Origin: CAZYSK01 sp964649415
Lineage (GTDB): Bacteria; Chloroflexota; Anaerolineae; B4-G1
Direction: 5' to 3'
Length of the DNA: 64,000 bases
Assembly (NCBI GenBank): GCA_964649415.1
Contig: CAZYSK010000003.1
Location: 1-64,000, forward strand
Part shown: positions 8,322 through 15,532 of the stretch, piece by piece
How positions within the stretch are numbered: position 1 is the stretch's first letter
How the letters are laid out: every line of letters begins with the position of its first letter
Notes under the pieces: model-generated
The model's input: the letters and a program-made list of their open reading frames with translations, nothing else
The model's database searches: none
Told to the model about the DNA's origin: nothing
Made by a program: the position numbers and the translations under genes

Positions 8322-10046
8322 CTACGTTGTACTATCCCTCACCACAAAGGGCATGAAAAGCTGGTATTGCGCGTACGAGATCACGACCTCTTCCAACAGT
8401 GGCGTACTGATCCCGGTAGAGGTGAAGACGGCCCGATATTGGATCGAGCCGCCGGCCGGGTGCAGGATAGCCTCCCCGGGAGCGGCGTGCGTGATCCAGT
8501 CGGTCCATCCCGCTTCCGCAGCGGTCATCACGCGGGTAGCCAGCGCGATACCTGTGGCTGGCGCGGTCACGGCCGACCATGTGATCGTGTCCCAGGCTGC
8601 CAATCCGTTGGCGTCAAAGATACGAGAATACTCACCCTGGGCGACGTAGCGATTGGCCGGGTATCCGGTCGCGTAGATCTGGGGCGCTGAGACACCGCGA
8701 TAATCATCCCACGCAACGACTGCCTGCCCCTGGAAATCGACGACCAGGTCCGGGGCGGCGCTGGCAGCCACGCTGTGCTGCGGCAAACTGAGGACAGTGG
8801 GCTGGGTCCAATGCCTGCCGCCATCGGGGCTCAAGGAGAAAAGCACGTTTGCCGTGGCGGCCTGACTATCAGGGCTGTGCACCCAGGCCACGTACACCCG
8901 CCCGCGAACGTCGACGCCCATGGCCGGGCTCGCGTAGAAGGCATTGGAGGCAGAAGCCTGGGACAGTCGATGCACGACCGAACGAGTCCACGTGTCCCCC
9001 TGATCCTCGCTGCGGCCTACCACGACCTGGAAATCGTAGGTGGCAGGGTCGGTGGGGACGCGTTCCACCCACGTTGCGAAGAGCAATCCCTGTGGCCCGG
9101 CCAACACGTCGGGATCGAACGCATAATCCATGTCGGGATCGCTTAGCCGGGAATCGGCACTCCAGGCACCCCAGGTGGTGCCGCTGAGCCAGCGGGAGAA
9201 ATACACGTCCCCCGTGTACTGGTCCCGCTCCCGCTCATCCACCCACACCAGGTACGCGTCCCCGTCGGCGTCCACGGCCAGACTGGGCTCACGCTGTTCG
9301 GCGTCGGTGATGCAGTCGCTGGCCTCTACCGGCGTCGTCCAGACCGCGCCGGTGTGGCGGGCGACGTAGATGTCGCCATCGTCATCCCGCTCGTCCTCCC
9401 AGGCGGCGTAGAGATAACCCGAGTCGCCGTGTGCGGCGATGCGCGGGAGCAGTTGCTTGCCGGTGCCCGAGTACACAGGCGTGGCGGGCGTCCAAGATGC
9501 ACCCCGGTCGTAGCTGACAGCGTGGAAGATATCGCCATCGTCGTGCCGATCGTCCTGCCACACAGCCGCGTAGCTCCCATCGGTCGCTCGCACCGCAATG
9601 TCTGGCGTATGTCGAGAGAGGCCACTTGGATGAGCACCCGATACCATGACGTCGGGCGACCAGTTGCGACCACCGTCGAGGCTGCGCGCGAAGTAGATGT
9701 CGGGGCAGTGGTCCTCAATATGCTCATCCTCCCACACGGCCAGGAAGACCGTGCGCGTCGCGCCGCCGGTATTGGTGAGGGCGAAGGAAACCCGTGGAGC
9801 GGCCTTCCCCTCTGCCAGCACGTCGTTCACCCGCACGTTGGGCCACCAGGCGCGGTCCAGGCGCGCCGTGCCCGAGATGCTCCACACGTCCACACCGTCC
9901 ATGTCGCCCTGGCAGAAGTCGGCGAAGGTATCGGTGGACCACTGCTGGTCGCCCCCTCCAGAGGCGTGCGTCGTCACCAGAAGCATACCCACCGCGCCCA
10001 ACGCCAGCAATGCCGCACCCAACGCTTTCAGAATACCCTTGGACAC
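8322..10046 (-). CDS. Secreted BNR/sialidase-like repeat protein
   Basis: A 574-residue exported protein. It starts at GTG 10046 with GAGGAGG 7 bases upstream, and has a signal peptide ending near THASGGG. The body is a beta-propeller with repeated Asp-boxes (SLDGGRNWSPD, SYDRGASWTP, SEDQGDTWTR, SPDGGRHWTQ) and many WxDxR blade motifs (WQDDRHDDGD, WEDERDDDGD, WVDERERD). This is the sialidase/BNR fold, but I see no Arg triad or FRIP motif that would prove sialidase activity. The C-terminus ends YQLFMPFVVRDS, akin to the YLPLVLR motif at the end of the 39140-42409 protein. It is probably a surface carbohydrate-binding or adhesion protein. Confidence 0.8.
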   Translation of the reverse strand: MSKGILKALGAALLALGAVGMLLVTTHASGGGDQQWSTDTFADFCQGDMDGVDVWSISGTARLDRAWWPNVRVNDVLAEGKAAPRVSFALTNTGGATRTVFLAVWEDEHIEDHCPDIYFARSLDGGRNWSPDVMVSGAHPSGLSRHTPDIAVRATDGSYAAVWQDDRHDDGDIFHAVSYDRGASWTPATPVYSGTGKQLLPRIAAHGDSGYLYAAWEDERDDDGDIYVARHTGAVWTTPVEASDCITDAEQREPSLAVDADGDAYLVWVDERERDQYTGDVYFSRWLSGTTWGAWSADSRLSDPDMDYAFDPDVLAGPQGLLFATWVERVPTDPATYDFQVVVGRSEDQGDTWTRSVVHRLSQASASNAFYASPAMGVDVRGRVYVAWVHSPDSQAATANVLFSLSPDGGRHWTQPTVLSLPQHSVAASAAPDLVVDFQGQAVVAWDDYRGVSAPQIYATGYPANRYVAQGEYSRIFDANGLAAWDTITWSAVTAPATGIALATRVMTAAEAGWTDWITHAAPGEAILHPAGGSIQYRAVFTSTGISTPLLEEVVISYAQYQLFMPFVVRDSTT

Positions 10047-10213
10047 ACTACACCTCCTCGGATTTCAGAAACCCACCACCGTCGGACCGCGAATATCAGT
10101 ATAGTCCGACATTCGCGCTCCCCCATTCCAGTTTCATGTCAACTTCATTTCAAGTGCATTCTGCGCCTGATGGCTCTTCAACGGATGCCCTCATCCGCCC
10201 TGGCGGGTCCTGA

Positions 10214-10242
10214 TTGTCAGATCCCAGCGAATGTGATACACT
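10214..10242 (+). promoter_or_regulatory. Promoter for the aminotransferase operon
   Basis: TTGTCA (10214-10219), 17 bases, then TACACT (10237-10242), about 88 bases before the ATG at 10330. The rest of the 283-base divergent gap shows no further feature. Confidence 0.45.
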
Positions 10243-10329
10243 CTAGCCCTACAACCTCAGCGGCCTGGCCGCACAGGTAGGGACGTCACGCCGGGCAGGC
10301 CGACCCCAAGCCATACAAGGAGAAGTGCT

Positions 10330-11454
10330 ATGACTGCCTTTCAGCCGTTCGACATGGAACGCATGATGTCCAAATGGGAAAACGTCGTGGAGTACAACCT
10401 GTCGGAGAGCGGCGTCCACCCCGTCACCGTCCGCGAACTGCTGGACGACCCGGCTCAGATCGAGGAATTCCTATCCACCGGGCTGAACTACCCCCAGACC
10501 AACGGCATCGGCGAACTGCGGGAGCGTATCGCCGCCCTCTATCCGGGGGCGACGCCCGACAACGTGCTGGTCACCGTCGGGTGCGCCGAGGCCAACTTCA
10601 TCACACTCCAAACCCTGCTCTCGGTAGGCGATGAGATAGTCGTCATGCTGCCCAACTACATGCAGGTCTGGGGCATCGGCCACAACCTCGGCTTTGCGGT
10701 CCGCGCCTTTCACCTCAGGGGAGAGAAGGGCTGGGCTCCCGACCTGGACGAACTAGACGAGGTCGTATCGAAGCAGACGAAGCTCATCGCCGTGTGCAAC
10801 CCCAACAATCCCACGGGCAATATCCTCACCCAGAGAGAGATGGACGCCATCGTAGCTGCCGCCGACCAGGTCGGGGCATGGATCCTGGCCGACGAGGTCT
10901 ACAGCGGGGCAGAGCGCCTGACGGACACCCAGACTCCCTCGTTCTGGGGCCGATACGACAAGGTGGTGGCGATGAACAGCACGAGCAAGGCCTACGGCTT
11001 GCCGGGCCTGCGCATCGGCTGGGTAGTTGGCCCGGCAGACACCATAGACCAGATCTGGGCGCGCCACGAGTACACCACCATCAGCGCCACGATGCTGGCC
11101 AACAAGCTGGCAGCCGTCGCCCTCTCCCCCGACGTGCGGCCTCGACTCATCCAGCGCACGCGGGAACACATCCGCCGGGGCTTTCCCATTCTGGAGGCGT
11201 GGCTGGACAGCCACGAGGGAACGTTCACCCTGGTCCCGCCGCAGGCAGCAGCGATCGCGTTCGTGCGCTATCACATCGACGTCAACTCGACCGAGTTCGT
11301 GGAGCGGCTGAGACAGGAGAAAAGCGTGCTCATCGTTCCGGGAGACCACTTCGGGATGGACCACTACCTGCGCATCAGCTACGGGCTGCCGCCGGACTAC
11401 TTGAGAGCGGGACTGGATCGCATCCACGAGCTGATCGTCGAGTTGCAGGGGTGA
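10330..11454 (+). CDS. PLP-dependent aminotransferase, class I/II
   Basis: A 374-residue fold-type I aminotransferase. It has the CNPNNPTGNILT loop, the DEVYSG stretch whose Asp contacts the pyridine nitrogen, the Schiff-base lysine in NSTSKAYGLPGLRIGW (Lys220), and a C-terminal arginine (RISYG) expected to bind the substrate carboxylate. Amino acid specificity cannot be read. The ATG follows AAGGAGAAGTGCT. A triple GC-rich repeat and then a threonine-dehydratase-like gene follow, which suggests a small amino-acid catabolic operon. Confidence 0.9.
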   Translation: MTAFQPFDMERMMSKWENVVEYNLSESGVHPVTVRELLDDPAQIEEFLSTGLNYPQTNGIGELRERIAALYPGATPDNVLVTVGCAEANFITLQTLLSVGDEIVVMLPNYMQVWGIGHNLGFAVRAFHLRGEKGWAPDLDELDEVVSKQTKLIAVCNPNNPTGNILTQREMDAIVAAADQVGAWILADEVYSGAERLTDTQTPSFWGRYDKVVAMNSTSKAYGLPGLRIGWVVGPADTIDQIWARHEYTTISATMLANKLAAVALSPDVRPRLIQRTREHIRRGFPILEAWLDSHEGTFTLVPPQAAAIAFVRYHIDVNSTEFVERLRQEKSVLIVPGDHFGMDHYLRISYGLPPDYLRAGLDRIHELIVELQG

Positions 11455-11460
11455 CCCGTT

Positions 11461-11575
11461 GTCGCGGCGCGGTCCCCGCGCCCAGCCAGGTCGACGCGCT
11501 GTAGGGGCGCGGTCCCCGCGCCCAACCGGGCCGACACGCTGTAGGGGCGCGGTGCCCGCGCCCAGCAAGGCACGC
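11461..11575. repeat. Three 40-bp repeats with GGCGCGGTCCCCGCGCC palindrome
   Basis: The palindromic core GGCGCGGTCCCCGCGCC recurs every 40 bases (starting near 11466, 11506 and 11546; the last has GTGCCC). The second and third are preceded by CTGTAGG. The pair at 35495-35576 shares the CTGTAGGGGCG opening. The block ends six bases before the ribosome-binding site of the next gene. Confidence 0.85.
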
Positions 11576-11595
11576 GTCATAGGAGGAGTTGACAG

Positions 11596-12558
11596 TTGAA
11601 CATCAAGCAGAGCGTGACCGCGGCCGAGAACAGGATTCGCAGGTACATCCGGGAAACACCGCTGGAGTACTCCTTCCCCCTGAGCGAGAGCACAGGCTCC
11701 AACGTGTTCCTGAAGCTTGAGAACCTTCAGTTCACCGGCTCATTCAAGCCAAGAGGCGCGGTGAACAAGCTCCTGACTCTCAGCGCGGAGGAACGTGCCA
11801 GGGGCGTGCTCACGGCCTCAACGGGCAACCACGGGCTGGCTGTGGCGTACGGCGCACAGAAACTGGGCATCAGGAGCACCATCTACCTGCCGGAGAACAC
11901 CTCGCCCCAGAAGCTCGACATGTTGCAGCACTACGACGTGGAACTCAGGTTCCACGGGAGCGAGTTCGGAGAGGCGGAGTTGTACGCCCGGGAAGAGAGC
12001 CGCAGAAACGGGACCGTTTTCGTGTCGGCGTACAACGACGAGCAGGTCATCGCCGGGCAAGGGACCATGGCCGTCGAGTTGCAGCGGCAGATGGATCACA
12101 TCGACGTCGTTCTTGTATCCGTCGGCGGCGGGGGCCTCATCGCAGGTATCGCCGGTCACCTGAAGGAAACGAACGCAGAGACGAGGATCATCGGATGCCT
12201 GCCCGAGAACTCCCCCGTCATGTACGACTCCATCCAGGCCGGCCGCATCGTCGAATCGCAGGTGCTGCCCACCCTGTCCGATGGAACTTCAGGTGGCATC
12301 GAGCCCGAAGCCATCACCTTCGGAATGTGCCAGCGATACGTGGACGATTGGATGCTGGTCAGCGAGGACGAGATTCGACAGGCCATGAAACTCGTGTTCG
12401 AGCAGCATCGCATGGTCATCGAGGGATCGGCGGCAGTGAGCGTCGCCTCACTCCTGAAAGCGAAAGGACCGTTCAAAGGTAACCAAGACACAAACGTCGC
12501 GCTGATCATCTGCGGTGGGAACGTAGATATCGGCCAGTTCAAGCGACTCGTCTTCTAG
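11596..12558 (+). CDS. Threonine/serine dehydratase-like PLP enzyme
   Basis: A 320-residue fold-type II PLP enzyme of the catabolic threonine/serine dehydratase group (TdcB/EutB-like, without the regulatory ACT domain of long IlvA). The PLP lysine is in GSFKPRGA (Lys51), the substrate loop is STGNHGLAVAYGA, and the phosphate-binding glycine loop is VGGGGLIAGIAG. It should deaminate Thr or Ser to a 2-oxoacid and ammonia, though ectoine-pathway EutB and racemases share the fold. The start is an unusual TTG at 11596, fixed by AGGAGGAG upstream; no ATG or GTG is better placed. Confidence 0.85.
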   Translation: MNIKQSVTAAENRIRRYIRETPLEYSFPLSESTGSNVFLKLENLQFTGSFKPRGAVNKLLTLSAEERARGVLTASTGNHGLAVAYGAQKLGIRSTIYLPENTSPQKLDMLQHYDVELRFHGSEFGEAELYAREESRRNGTVFVSAYNDEQVIAGQGTMAVELQRQMDHIDVVLVSVGGGGLIAGIAGHLKETNAETRIIGCLPENSPVMYDSIQAGRIVESQVLPTLSDGTSGGIEPEAITFGMCQRYVDDWMLVSEDEIRQAMKLVFEQHRMVIEGSAAVSVASLLKAKGPFKGNQDTNVALIICGGNVDIGQFKRLVF

Positions 12559-12616
12559 GCGGCGTGTGGCCCTGTTTCGCTCTGGATCCGATCTCACCAA
12601 GCAAGGACGGAGAGAA

Positions 12617-13495
12617 TTGAAGATTATTATAGACTTCGACGGCACGCTGACGGCCGAAGAGACACAGGCCGCACAGCAAGCCGAGAGATCGCTGCGTACG
12701 CTGGCGCAGGATATCATCGGCGCACCGTGCGAGCAACTGGCACTGGATTACCTGGTCACACAGGCGCGCATTCTCCGGGCACCGCACTGCTATGGATGGG
12801 AGGTCAACGGCCTGACCGCGTCCTACTGTGACGAAGGCGCTTTCATCCTCAACACGGTTACACTGCAAGTCATGATCCGTCAGAACGCCGCCTACCTGCA
12901 GGCAGTGACGGCGGCCTTCCCCAAGTCCGAGTACGACCCCGTCGTGGACTGCACCAACTCCCTGTTTCACCGCCACACAGCCGAGATCGCTCCGGCGTTT
13001 CGCCCGGCCGCCCAACAAGTGCTGGCCTCCCTGCTCGAACAACCAAAGCGCACGCCGATCGTTCTCACCAACTCACTGGGCGACAAGGTGCGCCGCCACC
13101 TGGCAACGATCGCGCTGGAAGACGAGATCACCGTCCTGGGGGACACCCGCCAATACGAGATGGATCCCGACTGGCAAGTTCACTTCTCGCATCCAGACTT
13201 GGGCGATATCCAGGTCTGGCCGGTCACCGACAAGCACCGGATCGACCTGCGCCGTCCGGCCTACTACCGGGCGCTGGTCGAAGCAGGCCAGGACGATGCG
13301 CTGGCCGTGGTCGCCGACACGTTCTCGATGCCCGGCGCGTTGCCGCTGATGATGGGCATCCCCTTTTTCCTCGTCCGGACGTCGTACACGCCCGCCTGGT
13401 GCGCGGAAGCCGTGGACGCCCATCCCCTGGGGCACGTTCTCGACGACCTGGCCGATTTGCCAGAGGCACTCGACACCCTGCAATACCCTCCGTGA
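12617..13495 (+). CDS. HAD-like phosphatase-fold protein
   Basis: A 292-residue protein of unknown function. The N-terminal KIIIDFDGTL carries the DxDGT motif of HAD hydrolases; IVLTNS resembles motif II, and VVADTFSMP may serve as motif IV. A long helical segment between motifs I and II would be the cap. I prefer TTG 12617, eight bases after GGAGAG, over the in-frame GTG at 12566, since the conserved motif begins directly after TTG. It follows the dehydratase closely and is probably cotranscribed. Confidence 0.65.
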   Translation: MKIIIDFDGTLTAEETQAAQQAERSLRTLAQDIIGAPCEQLALDYLVTQARILRAPHCYGWEVNGLTASYCDEGAFILNTVTLQVMIRQNAAYLQAVTAAFPKSEYDPVVDCTNSLFHRHTAEIAPAFRPAAQQVLASLLEQPKRTPIVLTNSLGDKVRRHLATIALEDEITVLGDTRQYEMDPDWQVHFSHPDLGDIQVWPVTDKHRIDLRRPAYYRALVEAGQDDALAVVADTFSMPGALPLMMGIPFFLVRTSYTPAWCAEAVDAHPLGHVLDDLADLPEALDTLQYPP

Positions 13496-13518
13496 TCCCG
13501 TTCATAGTGAGGCACACT

Positions 13519-13569
13519 AGACCCTAAAGGCTTCCCAACGGATTGGTACAATCCGCACCTTTAGGGTCT
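13519..13569. repeat. Nested palindrome: 12-bp outer stem and 7-bp inner stem
   Basis: AGACCCTAAAGG and its exact complement (13519-13530, 13558-13569) enclose a second hairpin, CGGATTG-GTA-CAATCCG. It lies between the convergent HAD-like gene and rsgA, and may terminate both or be another mobile palindrome. Confidence 0.7.
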
Positions 13570-13586
13570 CGCCGCAGTGCAGCAAC

Positions 13587-14846
13587 TCAGCCCGGCAGAC
13601 TATGGTAGATCTTGGTGTAGTTCCGATAGCGCGTCGTCGAGACCCCCCCCTGGTTCACCATGGCCTTCACCGCGCAGCCCGGCTCGTGGGTATGCGAGCA
13701 GTCGCTAAAGCGGCATCCCATCACGGCCGCGATCTCTGGATAGAACTGGATCAGTTCCCCGCGCCGCAGACCGCTCAGGCCGAACTCGCGGATACCGGGC
13801 GTGTCCATGACGAAGCCACCTGCGCTCAGTTTCAGCATGCTCACCTGTGTCGTGGTATGACGGCCCTCGCCACTGTGCTCACTCACCTCACGGGTGCGCA
13901 GTTCCAGGCCCGGCTCCACGGCTTCCAGCAGCGACGACTTGCCCACACCAGACATCCCTGTCAGGACAGTGGTCTGCCCACGCAAGGTCTCCCGCAACTC
14001 GTCCAACCCCTCCCCGGTGAGCGCGCTGGTGAAGAGCACCCGGTACGCCAGGTCGACATACGGACGCAGCGTCGCCCGACACGCCTCGACGTCCTCGGCA
14101 AGATCCACCTTGTTGACGCAGATCACCGGCAAGATGTTGTTGCGAGCGGCGGCGATGAGGTAGCGGTCTACAAGTTCAGGCCAGAGGTGCGGGTCGCGCC
14201 AGGAGGCAACGATGAGCAACTGGTCAACGTTGGCCGCGATGAGCTGCTGTACGTGCCGGTCGCGGGTACGATATCCGTCGTGAAACACATCGGGCCGGGC
14301 CAGAACGCCACGGCGCGGCAGCACGGCCTCCACCATGCCCCGGCCCACCCCATCTTCCGAGACGAGCACCTCATCCCCCACAGCGACTGCGTTCGTGAAG
14401 CCGGTGTCCTCGGCGGTGAGCGAGCCGCGCACCCCGCAGACGAGCGTGCGTCCACCCAGATCCACGCGGCACAGGCCGCTGCTCACCTCGACGACGATCC
14501 CCTTCCCCTTCCCATCCGCGTGGGGCGCTTCTGTGTGCGGCGCGCGCACGGGCGCGGAGACCGCGTCCCCACGCGTATCGCCTGCCTCTGCTTCTAGCGC
14601 TGCCAAGGCCCGGGCCATACGAGCCTGGCGACGCTCCCGCTCCCCGCGCGGCATGATACGCTCGCTTTGGGGAAGATCGGCGATTTCGTCCATGGATGCT
14701 GGATCCGCGTCGTCGAGACTGTCGGGCATCCAGTCCTTCCGGCGCACCCGCTTGGGTTTGCCGGTGCGCTTAAGCTGTTTGCGAATCTTACGCTTCTCCT
14801 CGGCAGCGTGGTAATGCTGCCACCTTCGTTCTTCGCGACTAGGCAC
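13587..14846 (-). CDS. rsgA: Ribosome small-subunit-dependent GTPase A (RsgA)
   Basis: A 419-residue circularly permuted GTPase that acts in late 30S maturation. After an unusual N-terminal extension of about 100 residues, basic at first (KRKIRKQLKRTGKPKRVRRK) and acidic later, comes the OB-fold domain (SGLCRVDLGGRTLVCGVRG). The permuted GTPase follows: VNKVDL (G4), then GMSGVGKSSLL (G1 P-loop), then DTPGIREFGL (G3). The zinc subdomain GCRFSDCSHTHEPGC closes it. E. coli RsgA is about 350 residues. I choose GTG 14846, 7 bases after AGGAG, over the ATG five codons upstream, which would overlap that site. A long leader with a mini-ORF and two hairpins lies upstream. Confidence 0.93.
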   Translation of the reverse strand: MPSREERRWQHYHAAEEKRKIRKQLKRTGKPKRVRRKDWMPDSLDDADPASMDEIADLPQSERIMPRGERERRQARMARALAALEAEAGDTRGDAVSAPVRAPHTEAPHADGKGKGIVVEVSSGLCRVDLGGRTLVCGVRGSLTAEDTGFTNAVAVGDEVLVSEDGVGRGMVEAVLPRRGVLARPDVFHDGYRTRDRHVQQLIAANVDQLLIVASWRDPHLWPELVDRYLIAAARNNILPVICVNKVDLAEDVEACRATLRPYVDLAYRVLFTSALTGEGLDELRETLRGQTTVLTGMSGVGKSSLLEAVEPGLELRTREVSEHSGEGRHTTTQVSMLKLSAGGFVMDTPGIREFGLSGLRRGELIQFYPEIAAVMGCRFSDCSHTHEPGCAVKAMVNQGGVSTTRYRNYTKIYHSLPG

Positions 14847-14908
14847 TGCTTCACTCCTCATATACGTATACCGGTTCAAGCGAAAGAGCACGACGAGGCC
14901 AAGACAAA

Positions 14909-14943
14909 CGCGGCCATGAATGCCGCTCGCACTCATGGCCGCG
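14909..14943 (-). terminator. Second hairpin in the rsgA leader
   Basis: CGCGGCCATGA and its exact complement form an 11-bp stem around a 13-base loop. Only three T residues follow on the minus strand, so termination would be weak. Its arm sequence GGCCATGAGT resembles that of the upstream terminator at 14996-15031. Confidence 0.5.
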
Positions 14944-14990
14944 CGCCTCGTCGCACACGCCATCAGGCAGCCAAACGGCCACCAGACAGC

Positions 14991-15031
14991 AAAAAGCCAT
15001 GAGTGGCGTGATCCTGCCGCCAACTCATGGC
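14991..15031 (-). terminator. Rho-independent terminator after the mini-ORF
   Basis: Read on the minus strand, GCCATGAGTTGGCG pairs with CGCCACTCATGGC (one bulged base) and is followed directly by TTTTT (14995-14991). It stands 38 bases after the mini-ORF stop and 145 bases before the rsgA start. Confidence 0.75.
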
Positions 15032-15068
15032 CAGGGGATTGGATCGAGGTTGTACGCAGAACCCTGCG

Positions 15069-15149
15069 CTACGCCCCCCTCACCAGCCAGGCACGGCGAG
15101 CAAGATCAACACAAACGTCAAAGACTTCGACCATATGCATCTTTCTCAT
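15069..15149 (-). CDS. Putative 26-residue leader or small protein
   Basis: A mini-ORF beginning MRKMHMVEVFDV, with a single Cys and a basic end (LARRAWLVRG). AAGGAGG lies 8 bases before the ATG. A near-consensus promoter (15262-15289) is upstream and a canonical terminator (14991-15031) is downstream, so it forms a complete small transcription unit in the same direction as rsgA. It may be a leader peptide that tunes read-through into rsgA, a free small protein, or the translated part of a regulatory RNA. I recognise no homologue, and codon evidence is minimal at this length. Confidence 0.45.
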   Translation of the reverse strand: MRKMHMVEVFDVCVDLARRAWLVRGA

Positions 15150-15261
15150 ATCACTCGCCTCCTTCCACTGATCTGGGTGGCAGCCCCCAAATGGAGCTAT
15201 GCGTCAAAGACTCTCAAGATGACACACACGTCGACATCCACCGATGCCATACACGCGGGGA

Positions 15262-15289
15262 ATTATACAGCGAATCCAGCCATTGTCAA
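15262..15289 (-). promoter_or_regulatory. Near-consensus promoter for mini-ORF/rsgA
   Basis: On the minus strand, consensus TTGACA (15289-15284), a 16-base spacer and consensus TATAAT (15267-15262). The start point should fall near 15255, giving about 400 bases of leader before rsgA. Confidence 0.7.
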
Positions 15290-15428
15290 CGTTCCCAGGC
15301 AAGTCGAGAAAACCTCAACTATCCAGCGGTAACTCAACCCATCCCACTGGTCCTCACCGCCTCTGCGCCTCTCCTCTCCTCGTTACCTGGTTAGTTGGCT
15401 CATTGCGGAATCCAGAGATGTCAAGTGC

Positions 15429-15457
15429 TTGACTTGCTCTTGTGTCCCCGTTATGCT
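15429..15457 (+). promoter_or_regulatory. Promoter for the hybrid sensor gene
   Basis: TTGACT (15429-15434), 17 bases, TATGCT (15452-15457). This rules out translation from upstream in-frame codons and supports ATG 15533. Confidence 0.55.
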
Positions 15458-15532
15458 ACAATCTTAGCAGCAGGTTCGCGGGTAAGTGGCCCCAGAGTCG
15501 GCGCTAGTCTTCGTTCAATCCTTCGGTTGTCT

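Noticed and set aside
8322..10046. True sialidase
   Set aside because: Asp-boxes are present, but the Arg triad, FRIP motif and catalytic Tyr/Glu cannot be identified, so only the fold is claimed.
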